This document shows, in pieces, positions 17,931 through 27,005 of a stretch of 64,000 nt of DNA (its first letter is position 1; the number at the start of each line of letters is the position of its first letter). Below the pieces are notes generated by a model. It had not been told where the DNA came from. It saw only the letters and a program-made list of their open reading frames with translations, and did no database searches. The DNA is from Glycomyces harbinensis (GTDB taxonomy: Bacteria > Actinomycetota > Actinomycetes > Mycobacteriales > Micromonosporaceae), in contig NZ_FNAD01000004.1 of NCBI RefSeq assembly GCF_900101745.1, forward strand, positions 1 to 64,000. Direction: 5' to 3'. The translations under genes and the position numbers were made by a program.

Positions 17931-17976
17931 GGGGCTGCGGGGAGCATCGCTCCTCACGGCCCCTGGTATCGATACC
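17931..17976. promoter_or_regulatory. Imperfect hairpin plus perfect palindrome GGTATCGATACC upstream of manA
   Basis: An imperfect 15-bp hairpin (17931-17945 with 17949-17963, about three non-Watson-Crick pairs) may end the SIS-gene transcript. Directly after it lies a perfect 12-bp palindrome GGTATCGATACC at 17965-17976. A related half-sequence, GTACCGATAC, recurs near 18024. A palindrome about 94 bp upstream of the manA start could be an operator. Confidence 0.4.
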
Positions 17977-18069
17977 CCGGTCTTCCCCGGAGACGGGCCG
18001 GGGTCTCGGGGCGCACGGGCCGTACCGATACAGTTGAGACCTCCGGACCCGAACAGTAGAGGAGCGGCG

Positions 18070-19218
18070 GTGCAGGGGCTGTACGGCGTCATCCGCAACT
18101 ACGCCTGGGGATCGCAGGTCGACCTCGCCAGGCTTCAGGGCCGCGAGGTCCCCGCGGACCTGCCAGAGGCCGAGGAGTGGTTCGGTGCCCATCCGAGCGC
18201 GCCCTCGACCCTCCACGACGGGCGTCCCCTGGACGACGCGATCGCGTCGGCGCCGGCCGCGCTGCTGGGCGACCGCGTGAACGAGCGGTTCGGGGCGAAG
18301 CTGCCGTTCCTGCTCAAGCTCCTCGCCGCGGGCAAGCCGCTCTCGCTCCAGGCGCACCCGAACTCGCGCCAGGCCCACTCGGGCCACCAGCGCGAGCTGC
18401 GCATCGGCATCGACGCGGCCTACCGCAACTACGTGGACGACAACCACAAGCCCGAGATGCTGGTGGCGCTCACCGAGTTCCGGGCCATGTGCGGCTTCCG
18501 CGACCCGCTGGCCGCGGCCGACGACATCGCGGCGCTCGGCGTCACCGAGCTCGAACACCTCGTCGCCACGTTGCGCGACAAGAAGGCCGGGCTGCGCAGG
18601 GCCGTGCCGGACCTGCTCGGGCTCGGCCGCGAGGAGTGCCGCGGGATCATCGACGCCGCCGCCAAGGCCGCCAGCGAGCTGGAGACCGCGGACGGCGCGG
18701 ACCTGGTGTCGCTGGCGCGCCACTACCCCGACGACCCGGGCGTCCTGGTGAGCCTGCTGCTCAACCACATCACGCTCCAGCCGGGCGAGGCCGTGTACAT
18801 GCCCGCGGGCAACCTGCACGCGTACCTGCACGGCTTCGGCGTGGAACTCATGGCCGCGAGCGACAACGTGCTGCGCGGCGGCCTCACGAACAAGCGCGTG
18901 GACGTGCCCGAGCTGCTCCGCGTCCTGGACTTCCAGGCGATGGCCGACCCGCGGACCGCCGCCGAGGACGAGGGCCCGGTGCGCTCGTGGCCGGTCCCGA
19001 TCGACGACTTCGCGCTCAAGCGCGTCGAGCTGACGGGCGAGCCGGTGACCGTGGAGGTCGACGGCCCGCGGATCTGCCTGTCCACCGGCGGAAGCGTCAC
19101 GGTGGCCGACGGCCAGGGCGAGGTGGCGCTGTCCCCGGGCCGCGCCGCGTTCTCGCCGGGCACCGCCGGACCGCTCACGGCCTCGGGTGAGGGCGAACTG
19201 TTCATCGCGAGCGCCTGA
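18070..19218 (+). CDS. manA: Mannose-6-phosphate isomerase, class I
   Basis: 382 residues. The zinc enzyme interconverts fructose-6-phosphate and mannose-6-phosphate, the entry to GDP-mannose. Visible marks are IRNYAWGS at the N-terminus, PFLLKLLAAGKPLSLQAHPN near residue 90 (zinc-ligand Gln/His), DNHKPEM (Glu/Lys of the active site), and EAVYMPAGNLHAYLHGFGVELMAASDNVLRGG near 260 with a further His ligand. The GTG at 18070 is chosen because GAGGAG lies just upstream; the frame opens earlier at 18034. It ends at a hairpin shared with the convergent GNAT gene. Confidence 0.93.
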   Translation: MQGLYGVIRNYAWGSQVDLARLQGREVPADLPEAEEWFGAHPSAPSTLHDGRPLDDAIASAPAALLGDRVNERFGAKLPFLLKLLAAGKPLSLQAHPNSRQAHSGHQRELRIGIDAAYRNYVDDNHKPEMLVALTEFRAMCGFRDPLAAADDIAALGVTELEHLVATLRDKKAGLRRAVPDLLGLGREECRGIIDAAAKAASELETADGADLVSLARHYPDDPGVLVSLLLNHITLQPGEAVYMPAGNLHAYLHGFGVELMAASDNVLRGGLTNKRVDVPELLRVLDFQAMADPRTAAEDEGPVRSWPVPIDDFALKRVELTGEPVTVEVDGPRICLSTGGSVTVADGQGEVALSPGRAAFSPGTAGPLTASGEGELFIASA

Positions 19219-19223
19219 AAGAC

Positions 19224-19321
19224 GAACGAACGGCCCGACCGCTCGGCGGTCGGGCCGTCTCCCTCTGCAACGCGGGAATCCGTGGTCGTGCGCCTCGGAT
19301 CAGGCGAGCTTCTTCTGGACG
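19224..19321. repeat. 98-bp direct repeat, copy A (terminator plus 3' end of a GNAT gene)
   Basis: This block matches 20388-20485 at a 1164-bp offset, with differences only in the hairpin loop. It contains a perfect 13-bp hairpin (19230-19242 with 19246-19258, loop TCG) that serves as terminator between manA and the convergent GNAT gene, then the last codons of that gene. Confidence 0.9.
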
Positions 19322-20337
19322 ATCAGGTCGCGGCCGTGCGGCCGGTAGCCGACGGCGGTGTTGATGTCGAGCATCGGGCCGTTCACTTCGGCGTTCCAGG
19401 TGTGGACGTAGCGCATCCGGGGCCGGTGTTCGCGCAGCAGCCGGTGGTTGGCGATCTTGAGGATCGTGCCCAGGCGCCGGCCGCGGTGCTCGGGCAGGAC
19501 GATCGTGTCGTCCTGCCAGGCGTGCTCGTCTTCGCCGGGGTCGACCCATATGAAGGTGTACCCGGCGACCACGCCGGTCTCGATGTGGCGGACGGCGCTG
19601 ATGAACTGCCGCTGCCCCAGCCGCACGCGGGACCGCTCGTACTCGCGGATGCGGGCGGTGTCGACGTCGGCGGGCCGCAGGTCGAGGGCCTCGGCGATCG
19701 GCATGTCGGTGTACATGCGCTCGCACAGGTAGGCGATGCCGGCGACCAGGTCGTCGGACACGGCGGGTTCGGCGCACTGGAGCAGTTCGTATCCGGCGGC
19801 CCTGTTCCAGGCTTCGGCGTAGAGCTTGTCGAGTTCGTCGTCGCCGACGAGGGCGAGGTCGCACCGGCCGTGGACGTCCCGGTCGACGACCGTGTAGCCG
19901 CGGGCGTTCGCGAAGTCCCGCCCGGACCGGTCCCATGCGGGCCCGCCCTCGACGTCCTCGTGGGCGGAGCCGAGGATCGTGCCGCGGCCGAGTTCGGCGG
20001 TGCGCCGCTCGGTGAACGCGAGGAGTGCGGTGCCGACGCCCGCGCGGCGGTGGTCCGGGTGGACCTCGAGCTTGACCTCGACCAGGTGCCGGTTGTCCTG
20101 GAGCGCCGTCTCCAGGCCGAGCGCGGCGACGACCGCGCCGGCGGCGCGGGCGACGTAGCGCTCGGTGCGGTGGTATTCGCCGCTCATCAGGAGGCTCAGC
20201 CGCGCGAGCGCAGGCGACGGGAGCGGATCTCCGGGCCTGTCGTGGCGCGCGACGGTGTGCTGGAGTCCGATCCAGTCGTCGACCAGGGCCTGGTCGAGCG
20301 GGTCGATCGGGAGGATTTCGAGTTCAGGGGCGGACAT
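19300..20337 (-). CDS. Double-GNAT acetyltransferase (paralogue 1)
   Basis: 345 residues with two GNAT folds. The N-terminal one is near residues 60-150, with the acetyl-CoA loop DHRRAGVGTALL; the C-terminal one is near 230-340, with EHRGRRLGTILKIANHRLL. Only CoA-binding features are visible, so the acyl acceptor is unknown; two-domain proteins of this kind include mycothiol synthase-like enzymes. It is a tandem duplicate of the next gene, and both end in QKKLA. Convergent with manA. Confidence 0.85.
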   Translation of the reverse strand: MSAPELEILPIDPLDQALVDDWIGLQHTVARHDRPGDPLPSPALARLSLLMSGEYHRTERYVARAAGAVVAALGLETALQDNRHLVEVKLEVHPDHRRAGVGTALLAFTERRTAELGRGTILGSAHEDVEGGPAWDRSGRDFANARGYTVVDRDVHGRCDLALVGDDELDKLYAEAWNRAAGYELLQCAEPAVSDDLVAGIAYLCERMYTDMPIAEALDLRPADVDTARIREYERSRVRLGQRQFISAVRHIETGVVAGYTFIWVDPGEDEHAWQDDTIVLPEHRGRRLGTILKIANHRLLREHRPRMRYVHTWNAEVNGPMLDINTAVGYRPHGRDLIVQKKLA

Positions 20338-20387
20338 GCCTTCGACGATCCCGGACTCGCCCGGGAGCGCGCAACCGAATTGGCGGA

Positions 20388-20485
20388 GAACGAACGGCCC
20401 GACCGCCGAGCGGTCGGGCCGTCTCCCTCTGCAACGCGGGAATCCGTGGTCGTGCGCCTCGGATCAGGCGAGCTTCTTCTGGACG
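20388..20485. repeat. 98-bp direct repeat, copy B (terminator plus 3' end of the second GNAT gene)
   Basis: Second copy of the block at 19224-19321. The hairpin stem is identical, but the loop reads CGA instead of TCG, the exact reverse complement. It lies in the 126-nt gap between the two GNAT paralogues and terminates the upstream copy. Confidence 0.9.
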
Positions 20486-21498
20486 TCGAAGTCGCGGCAC
20501 AGGGCCCGGTAGCCCATGGCCTCGTTGATGGCGATCATGTGGTCGTTGACCTCGGCGTTCCAGGTGTGCACGTAGCGGATCTGGGGCCGGTACCGGCGCA
20601 GGAGCCGCTGGTTGGCGATCTTGAGGACCATGCCGAGGCGGTGCCCGCGGTGCTTCTCGTCGACGATCGTGTCCTCCTGCCAAGCGTGCAGCTCTTCGCC
20701 GGGGACGAGGCCGACGACCGACATGCCCGCGACCTCGCCGGTCTCGACGTGGACGACGGCGGACGCGAACTGGGTCTGGCCGCGCTCCTTCGAGGTCCAC
20801 TCGTTGTTGCGGACGCGGGCCGCGTCGTAGACGGCGGGGCGGATGTCCAACTCCTCGCCCATCGGCGGGTCGGTGTACATGCGCTCGTTGAGGCCCGCGT
20901 AGCCCTCGATGATCTCGTCGGGGCAGTCGTCGATCCACTGCACGAGTTCGTAGCCGGCGGCCTTCTCCCAGGCGTCGGCGTAGAGCTTGCCGAGTTCGTC
21001 GTCGCCGACGAGGGTGAGGTCGTTGCGGCGGTGGATCTCCTGGTCGACGACCTTGAAACCGCGGGCCTTCGCGAACTCCTGCCCGGAGTGGTCGAAGCGC
21101 GGACCGTCCTCCAGGGAGTCGACGGCGAAGGCGAGGATCGTGTCGCGGCCCAGTTCGCGCGCGCGGCGCTCGGTGAACTCCAGGAGCGCGGTGCCGACGC
21201 CCTGGCGGCGGTGCTCGGGACGCACGTCGAGTTCGAGCTCGAGGAGGTGCTGGTTGTCCTTGTTCGGCATGGAGAACTGGATCGAGCCGATGACGTCGCC
21301 GCCCCTGCGCGCCACGTAGCGCTCGACGTTCAGGGCGTCGGGCCACAGCAGGAGCCGCAGGCGCTGGAACGCGGGACTGGGCAGGGGCTCGCCCGGCAGG
21401 TCGTGCTCGGTGACGGCGCGCTGCGCGCGGATCCAGCCGTTGACCAGGTCGCGGTCGAGCGGATCGATCGGAACGATGTCGATGTCAGGGTTGCTCAC
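20464..21498 (-). CDS. Double-GNAT acetyltransferase (paralogue 2)
   Basis: 344 residues with the same two-GNAT layout as the downstream paralogue: EHRRQGVGTALLEFTERRA in the N-terminal domain and KHRGHRLGMVLKIANQRLL in the C-terminal domain. Similarity runs over the full length, so this is a whole-gene tandem duplication. The GTG at 21498 has AGAAGG upstream and aligns with the ATG of paralogue 1; the longer frame from 21561 is rejected. The acyl acceptor is unknown. Confidence 0.85.
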   Translation of the reverse strand: MSNPDIDIVPIDPLDRDLVNGWIRAQRAVTEHDLPGEPLPSPAFQRLRLLLWPDALNVERYVARRGGDVIGSIQFSMPNKDNQHLLELELDVRPEHRRQGVGTALLEFTERRARELGRDTILAFAVDSLEDGPRFDHSGQEFAKARGFKVVDQEIHRRNDLTLVGDDELGKLYADAWEKAAGYELVQWIDDCPDEIIEGYAGLNERMYTDPPMGEELDIRPAVYDAARVRNNEWTSKERGQTQFASAVVHVETGEVAGMSVVGLVPGEELHAWQEDTIVDEKHRGHRLGMVLKIANQRLLRRYRPQIRYVHTWNAEVNDHMIAINEAMGYRALCRDFDVQKKLA

Positions 21499-22031
21499 GT
21501 AGCGACCTTCTCGCGGATCGCGAGGACGCGCAATCGAATTAGCGATCCGGACGCCGCGCACGCGAAAGCGGGTAGTCCTAGGGGGCCCCTGATTTTAAGA
21601 GTAGTCGCCGGGTACGACAGAAAACCCGGGTCGCATCGCGACCCGGGCCTGTGATCCGGCGCAAAAATTAATGTGCCGGGCAGCCACCCCAGACTGCCCG
21701 GCACTCCCCCCGGTTTGGTATCTCCGCCGCGCCGCCGGTGATGGTCCGGGACCCTGTGGATCCCCGCATCCCCGTGACGCTGCGTATCTGCAATATTACC
21801 CACAGCCTCTCCAGTGTCAAGCAGAAACTCGAGTTGCCACAGATATTTTTTCCGTGGCTCCCGCCACGACCGGTGACGGCAGCCCCAGCAGCCCCACGCC
21901 GCGGAGCCGCCGCCGTTCCCTCGGAGGCCCCCGCGACGCCCCTTCGGCGGCTCCCGCCGCAGCCTCTTCGGTGGCTTCCGCCACGGTGCCGTTCAGCGGG
22001 GCCGCGCAGCGCACCGCGTAGCATTTCAGGC
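21499..22031. other. 533-nt structured intergenic region between GNAT and ahcY genes
   Basis: No credible gene. The left part is AT-rich (around 21590 and 21661-21672). It holds a 10-bp hairpin CCCGGGTCGC-ATC-GCGACCCGGG (21625-21647), an 11-bp hairpin GTGCCGGGCAG / CTGCCCGGCAC (21673-21704), and three short hairpins of the form G-Y-GGC-TYCC-GCC-R-C at 21854-21867, 21947-21960 and 21971-21984. TAGCAT at 22019-22024 is 7 nt before the ahcY ATG and may be the -10 box of a leaderless transcript. No SAH-riboswitch consensus could be fitted. Confidence 0.6.
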
Positions 22032-23467
<1,436 letters not shown>

Positions 23468-23477
<10 letters not shown>

Positions 23478-23568
23478 GCGGAGCGAGGGGACGGTAGCGG
23501 CGGTACAGCCGGTACTGAGCGGAGCGAAGGAACGATAGCAGCGGCACAGCCGGTACCGAGCGAAGCCG
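23468..23568. repeat. 41-bp tandem repeat (about 2.5 copies) across the ahcY stop codon
   Basis: Copies start at 23468, 23509 and 23550, each beginning CCGGTAC[T/C]GAGCG. Copies 1 and 2 differ at five positions, all transitions; copy 3 is partial. The ahcY stop codon TGA is within copy 1. Confidence 0.85.
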
Positions 23569-23587
23569 GTTCCCAAAGGATGAATAC

Positions 23588-23626
23588 GGCGAACGGCCCG
23601 GTCCATTGCGGACCGGGCCGTTCGCC
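23588..23626. terminator. Strong bidirectional terminator
   Basis: Perfect 17-bp stem GGCGAACGGCCCGGTCC / GGACCGGGCCGTTCGCC with an ATTGC loop between the convergent ahcY and serine-hydrolase genes. Confidence 0.92.
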
Positions 23627-23645
23627 TTGGCTTGGGACCGGGGCG

Positions 23646-24524
23646 CTACACCGCCTTGTCGATCACCGAGCGGGAGATCTCGGCGATCTCCTCGACGATC
23701 GCGACGCCCTTGGACTGGTTGGGGGCCTTGCTGGTCAGGATCGCCATGCGGATCGCCGCCAGGTTCGGGCGGTGGATCATGCCGACGGAGTTGACGACCC
23801 ACAGACCACCGAGTGAGGAGCGGGTGTCCCAGCCGTTCTTGAGCCAGACCGTCTCGCCGGACTTCTTGGCGGCGCTGACGCCCCAGTCCTGATCCGCGTT
23901 GACGGAGCCCATCAGCGAGCGGGCGTAGAGCACCTCGTCCTGCACGAGCAGGCCCTGGTACAGCAGCAGGTTCAGGAGTTTGATCTGGTCGCCCACGTTG
24001 GTCTTGGTCAGGCCCCAGCGGCAGTCCGAAGAGGCCTCCGTGTAGTTCAGGCCGTACCGTTCGTGGGCCGCTGAGAGGGCGTCGCAGCCGCCGAGGTGGT
24101 TGTAGAGGCTCGTGGCGGCGTCGTTGTTCGACGCCCTGATCATCTGCCCGGCCCACTCCTTCTGCTGCGCGGGAATGGAGGCGACGCCGTCGTACTCCTC
24201 CAGCAGCATCAGCAGGATCTCCATCTTCACGATGGAGGCCGTGTCGTGGGTCTTGCGCCCGTTGGTGCTTATGAACCGGGAGCCGCGCGAGACCGCGACC
24301 GAGGCCTCGGTCTGCGTGCCGGTCGTCGCCAGATAGGTCTTGACGCGGTTCGTGAGCTCGATCGCCAGCTCAGTGTCGGTGGGGCCGGCGGCCCAGGCGT
24401 TGGTGCCGATCCAGGCGGTGCCGCCGGCGAGTGCGACGGCCGCGGGGACGGCCGCTCGCAGGACGGTGCGCCGTGAGGGTCGCGGGCGCCGCGCGATGGT
24501 GTTGTCGTGGTCTTGCCGAATCAT
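23646..24524 (-). CDS. Tat-exported beta-lactamase-like serine hydrolase (paralogue 1)
   Basis: 292 residues. The N-terminus has a twin-arginine signal (PSRRTVLRAAV, then a hydrophobic stretch), so export in folded form is expected. The penicillin-binding/beta-lactamase fold shows the SxxK motif SIVK near residue 98, SNN in place of SDN, and KNG in place of KTG/KSG. The class A omega-loop Glu is not evident. It may be a D,D-peptidase-like or esterase-like enzyme rather than a true antibiotic lactamase. It is a tandem paralogue of the next gene. Confidence 0.85.
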   Translation of the reverse strand: MIRQDHDNTIARRPRPSRRTVLRAAVPAAVALAGGTAWIGTNAWAAGPTDTELAIELTNRVKTYLATTGTQTEASVAVSRGSRFISTNGRKTHDTASIVKMEILLMLLEEYDGVASIPAQQKEWAGQMIRASNNDAATSLYNHLGGCDALSAAHERYGLNYTEASSDCRWGLTKTNVGDQIKLLNLLLYQGLLVQDEVLYARSLMGSVNADQDWGVSAAKKSGETVWLKNGWDTRSSLGGLWVVNSVGMIHRPNLAAIRMAILTSKAPNQSKGVAIVEEIAEISRSVIDKAV

Positions 24525-24616
24525 CCCGCAAGGCTATGGAATCGGACTGAATCTCACAATAGGCCGCACGGCCGATCACGGTCGGATTATTCCGTCCTTT
24601 TGCGAGGCAACGGCTT

Positions 24617-24655
24617 CGGCGTGAACGGACGTATGACCGACGTCCGCTCACGCCG
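24617..24655 (-). terminator. Hairpin downstream of the second serine hydrolase
   Basis: 16-bp stem with a single mismatch (24617-24632 with 24640-24655; arms begin CGGCGTGA and end TCACGCCG) and a 7-nt loop, 8 nt beyond the stop of the 24663 gene. Confidence 0.75.
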
Positions 24656-24662
24656 ATGCGGT

Positions 24663-25556
24663 TCAGACCTCGTCGATGACCTCGCGGGTGATCGCCGCGA
24701 TCTCCTCGACGATCGGGATGCCCTCGATGTCGTCGACGGCGCCGCTGGTGAGGACGGCCATCGAGATCGGCTCCTCGCCCTCGCCGTCGATCACGCCGAT
24801 CGAGTTCACCACCCACAGGCCGCCGAGCTGCGACTCGACGTCCCAGCCGTTCTTGAGCCAGACGGTCTCGCCCTCGGCGGCCGCGGCCGAGATCCCCCAC
24901 GCCTGCTCCTCGATCACGGCGCCCATGAGCTCGCGGCTCAGGGCGACCTGCTCGGCGTCGAGGACGCCCTCGAAGAGGTCGATCTCGGTCAGGACGAGCT
25001 GGTCGGGGGCGCTGGACCAGCCCACGCCCCAGCGGCCCTGGGCGTCGACGGTCGTGTTCTGGAGGCCGTAGCGGTCGTGGGCGGCCTGGAGCGCCTCGAC
25101 GCCGCCGAGGTAGTTGTAGAGGGTGGTGGTCGCGCTGTTGTCGGACTCGGTGATCATGCGCTCGAGCAGTTCCCGGTGGTCCTCGGGAATGACGTCGACC
25201 GAGCCCCAGTACTGCTGGACCATCGCGAGGATCTCGACCTTGACGATCGAGGCGGTGATGTGCGTCTGGTCGGGGTTGTAGTCAAGGTGCATGTCGCCCT
25301 TCTCGACGGCGATCGAGGCCTCGACCTGGGTGTCCGTGGAGGCGAGGTAGTCGTCGATCCGGGCCTTCAGGTCGGCTTCGAGGTCCTCGCGGGACGGGCC
25401 GAACACCGAGTCGAGTCCGTTCTCGGACGCGTTCGCGGCCACCGTGGCCACGGCGCCGCCGCCGACGAGGACGGCCGCGGCGGGCACGCCGAATCGCAGG
25501 AGTGTGCGGCGGGAGGGACGCAGGCGACTGGAATTTCGTTCGCTTTTGCGGATCAT
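24663..25556 (-). CDS. Tat-exported beta-lactamase-like serine hydrolase (paralogue 2)
   Basis: 297 residues, a paralogue of the 23646 gene over its full length. It has a twin-arginine signal (RPSRRTLLRFGVP) with a following hydrophobic core. The active-site motifs are SIVK, a canonical SDN and KNG. Conserved shared blocks include ETVWLKNGWD and LGGLWVVNSIGV near the C-terminus. It is predicted to act on peptidoglycan-like or beta-lactam substrates outside the membrane; the substrate is unproven. Each of the two genes has its own downstream hairpin, so they may be transcribed separately. Confidence 0.85.
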   Translation of the reverse strand: MIRKSERNSSRLRPSRRTLLRFGVPAAAVLVGGGAVATVAANASENGLDSVFGPSREDLEADLKARIDDYLASTDTQVEASIAVEKGDMHLDYNPDQTHITASIVKVEILAMVQQYWGSVDVIPEDHRELLERMITESDNSATTTLYNYLGGVEALQAAHDRYGLQNTTVDAQGRWGVGWSSAPDQLVLTEIDLFEGVLDAEQVALSRELMGAVIEEQAWGISAAAAEGETVWLKNGWDVESQLGGLWVVNSIGVIDGEGEEPISMAVLTSGAVDDIEGIPIVEEIAAITREVIDEV

Positions 25557-25666
25557 GGTGCCCAGGCTAGGTAATCGGTCAAGGGGGAGTCAATGCCCCA
25601 GGACGGGAATCCGTTGATGAACCCCGTCGGAAATCTCATATCCTGCCGAAGCAACGCAAAGCGCGA

Positions 25667-25701
25667 CGAGGGGCGTACGGCCGGTGGCCGTACGCCCCTC
25701 G
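25667..25701. terminator. Terminator of moeZ
   Basis: Perfect 16-bp stem CGAGGGGCGTACGGCC / GGCCGTACGCCCCTCG with a GGT loop, 11 nt beyond the moeZ stop codon. Confidence 0.9.
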
Positions 25702-25712
25702 AATCGCGTTCG

Positions 25713-26891
25713 CTAGTAGGCCGGCAGGCTCGGGTCGACCTGGTTGATCCAGCCGAGCACGCCGCCCTGGACGTGGACGGCGTTCTTCAGGCCGGCGGCC
25801 TTCGCCGCGGCCAGCGCCTCGGCGGAGCGCACGCCCGCCTTGCAGTAGAACACCGCCTGCCGCTCGGTCGGCAGATCCGAGAGCGCGGCACCGGAGACGA
25901 TGTCGCCCTTGGGGATCAGCCGCGAGCCGGGGATGCGCACGATCTCGTACTCGGCGGGCTCGCGCACGTCGATGAGGTCGATGTCGCGGCCCTCCTTGAT
26001 CCACTCGGCGAGTTCGCGGGCGGTGATGGTGGAGCCGACGACGGCCTCGGCCGCCTCGTCGGTGACCGAGCCGCAGAAGTCCTCGTAGTCGATGAGCTCG
26101 GTGACGGTGGCGTTGGGACCGCAGACCGCGCAGTTCGGGTCCTTGCGGACCTTGATCTTGCGGTAGGTCATCTCGAGCGCGTCGTAGACCATGAGCGAGC
26201 CCACGAGCGGGTCGCCGATGCCGGTGAGCAGCTTGATGGCCTCGGTGACCTGGATCGAGCCGATCGAGGCGCACAGCACGCCGAGGACGCCGCCCTCGGC
26301 GCAGCTCGGGACCATGCCGGGCGGCGGGGGCTCGGGGTAGAGGCAGCGGTAGCAGGGGCCCTGGTCGGCCCAGAAGACGCTGGCCTGGCCGTCGAAGCGG
26401 TAGATCGAGCCCCACACGTAGGGCTTGCCGGAGAGGACGGCCGCGTCGTTGACCATGTAGCGGGTCGCGAAGTTGTCGGTGCCGTCGATGATGAGGTCGT
26501 ACGGCTCGAAGATCTCGAAGACGTTGTCGTTGTCGAGCACCGTGTTGTGGATGACGACTTCGACGTACGGGTTGATCTCGCGGATCGAGGCGGCGGCCGA
26601 CTCGGACTTGGGGCGGCCGATGTCGGACTGGCCGTGGATGATCTGGCGCTGGAGGTTGGATTCGTCGACGGTGTCGAACTCGGCGATGCCGATCGTGCCG
26701 ACCCCGGCGGCGGCCAGGTACATGAGGGCGGGGGACCCGAGGCCGCCCGCGCCCACGCAGAGCACCTTGGCGTTCTTGAGTCGTTTCTGACCGTCCATGG
26801 CGACGTCGGGGATGATGAGGTGGCGCGAATAGCGGCGCACCTCGTCGACCGACAGCTCAGAGGCTGGTTCGACCAGCGGCGGCAAACTCAT
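25713..26891 (-). CDS. moeZ: MoeZ: adenylyltransferase/sulfurtransferase (ThiF + rhodanese)
   Basis: 392 residues. An N-terminal E1-like ThiF/MoeB domain (about 15-265) has the ATP loop VGAGGLGSPALMYL and the DGTDNFATR motif, plus paired CxxC zinc ligands (CYRC and CAVC). A C-terminal rhodanese domain (about 290-390) has the active-site loop CKAGVRS. In Actinobacteria MoeZ activates and thiolates small sulfur carriers for molybdopterin, thioamide and cysteine synthesis. CATTAT 7 nt upstream of the ATG may be a leaderless -10 box. It is next to DUF3152, TetR and DUF3107, as in mycobacteria. Confidence 0.94.
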   Translation of the reverse strand: MSLPPLVEPASELSVDEVRRYSRHLIIPDVAMDGQKRLKNAKVLCVGAGGLGSPALMYLAAAGVGTIGIAEFDTVDESNLQRQIIHGQSDIGRPKSESAAASIREINPYVEVVIHNTVLDNDNVFEIFEPYDLIIDGTDNFATRYMVNDAAVLSGKPYVWGSIYRFDGQASVFWADQGPCYRCLYPEPPPPGMVPSCAEGGVLGVLCASIGSIQVTEAIKLLTGIGDPLVGSLMVYDALEMTYRKIKVRKDPNCAVCGPNATVTELIDYEDFCGSVTDEAAEAVVGSTITARELAEWIKEGRDIDLIDVREPAEYEIVRIPGSRLIPKGDIVSGAALSDLPTERQAVFYCKAGVRSAEALAAAKAAGLKNAVHVQGGVLGWINQVDPSLPAY

Positions 26892-26898
26892 ATGTCCA

Positions 26899-26904
26899 AT
26901 AATG
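26899..26904 (-). promoter_or_regulatory. -10 box (CATTAT) of a probable leaderless moeZ transcript
   Basis: CATTAT on the minus strand ends 7 nt before the moeZ ATG, in an AT-rich patch, and no Shine-Dalgarno site is present. Confidence 0.45.
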
Positions 26905-27005
26905 CATGTTCACGCCTTGGATATTCCACCGGGAAGCGCGATGTGCGGAGCTTCACGCCTGTGGGACGGATCGTCCCATTCCGTGGAACGGATGGTTCGA
27001 GCCGG

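Noticed and set aside
14628..18098. 1156-codon minus-strand frame across manB, Trm112 and the SIS gene
   Set aside because: Mirror frame of three well-supported genes with clear motifs on the plus strand.
21738..22031. 98-codon N-terminal extension of AhcY
   Set aside because: The extension has no AhcY homology, and the family N-terminus begins at the ATG at 22032.
21561..22031. SAH riboswitch upstream of ahcY
   Set aside because: Expected from gene identity, but I could not fit the conserved SAH aptamer core to the sequence.
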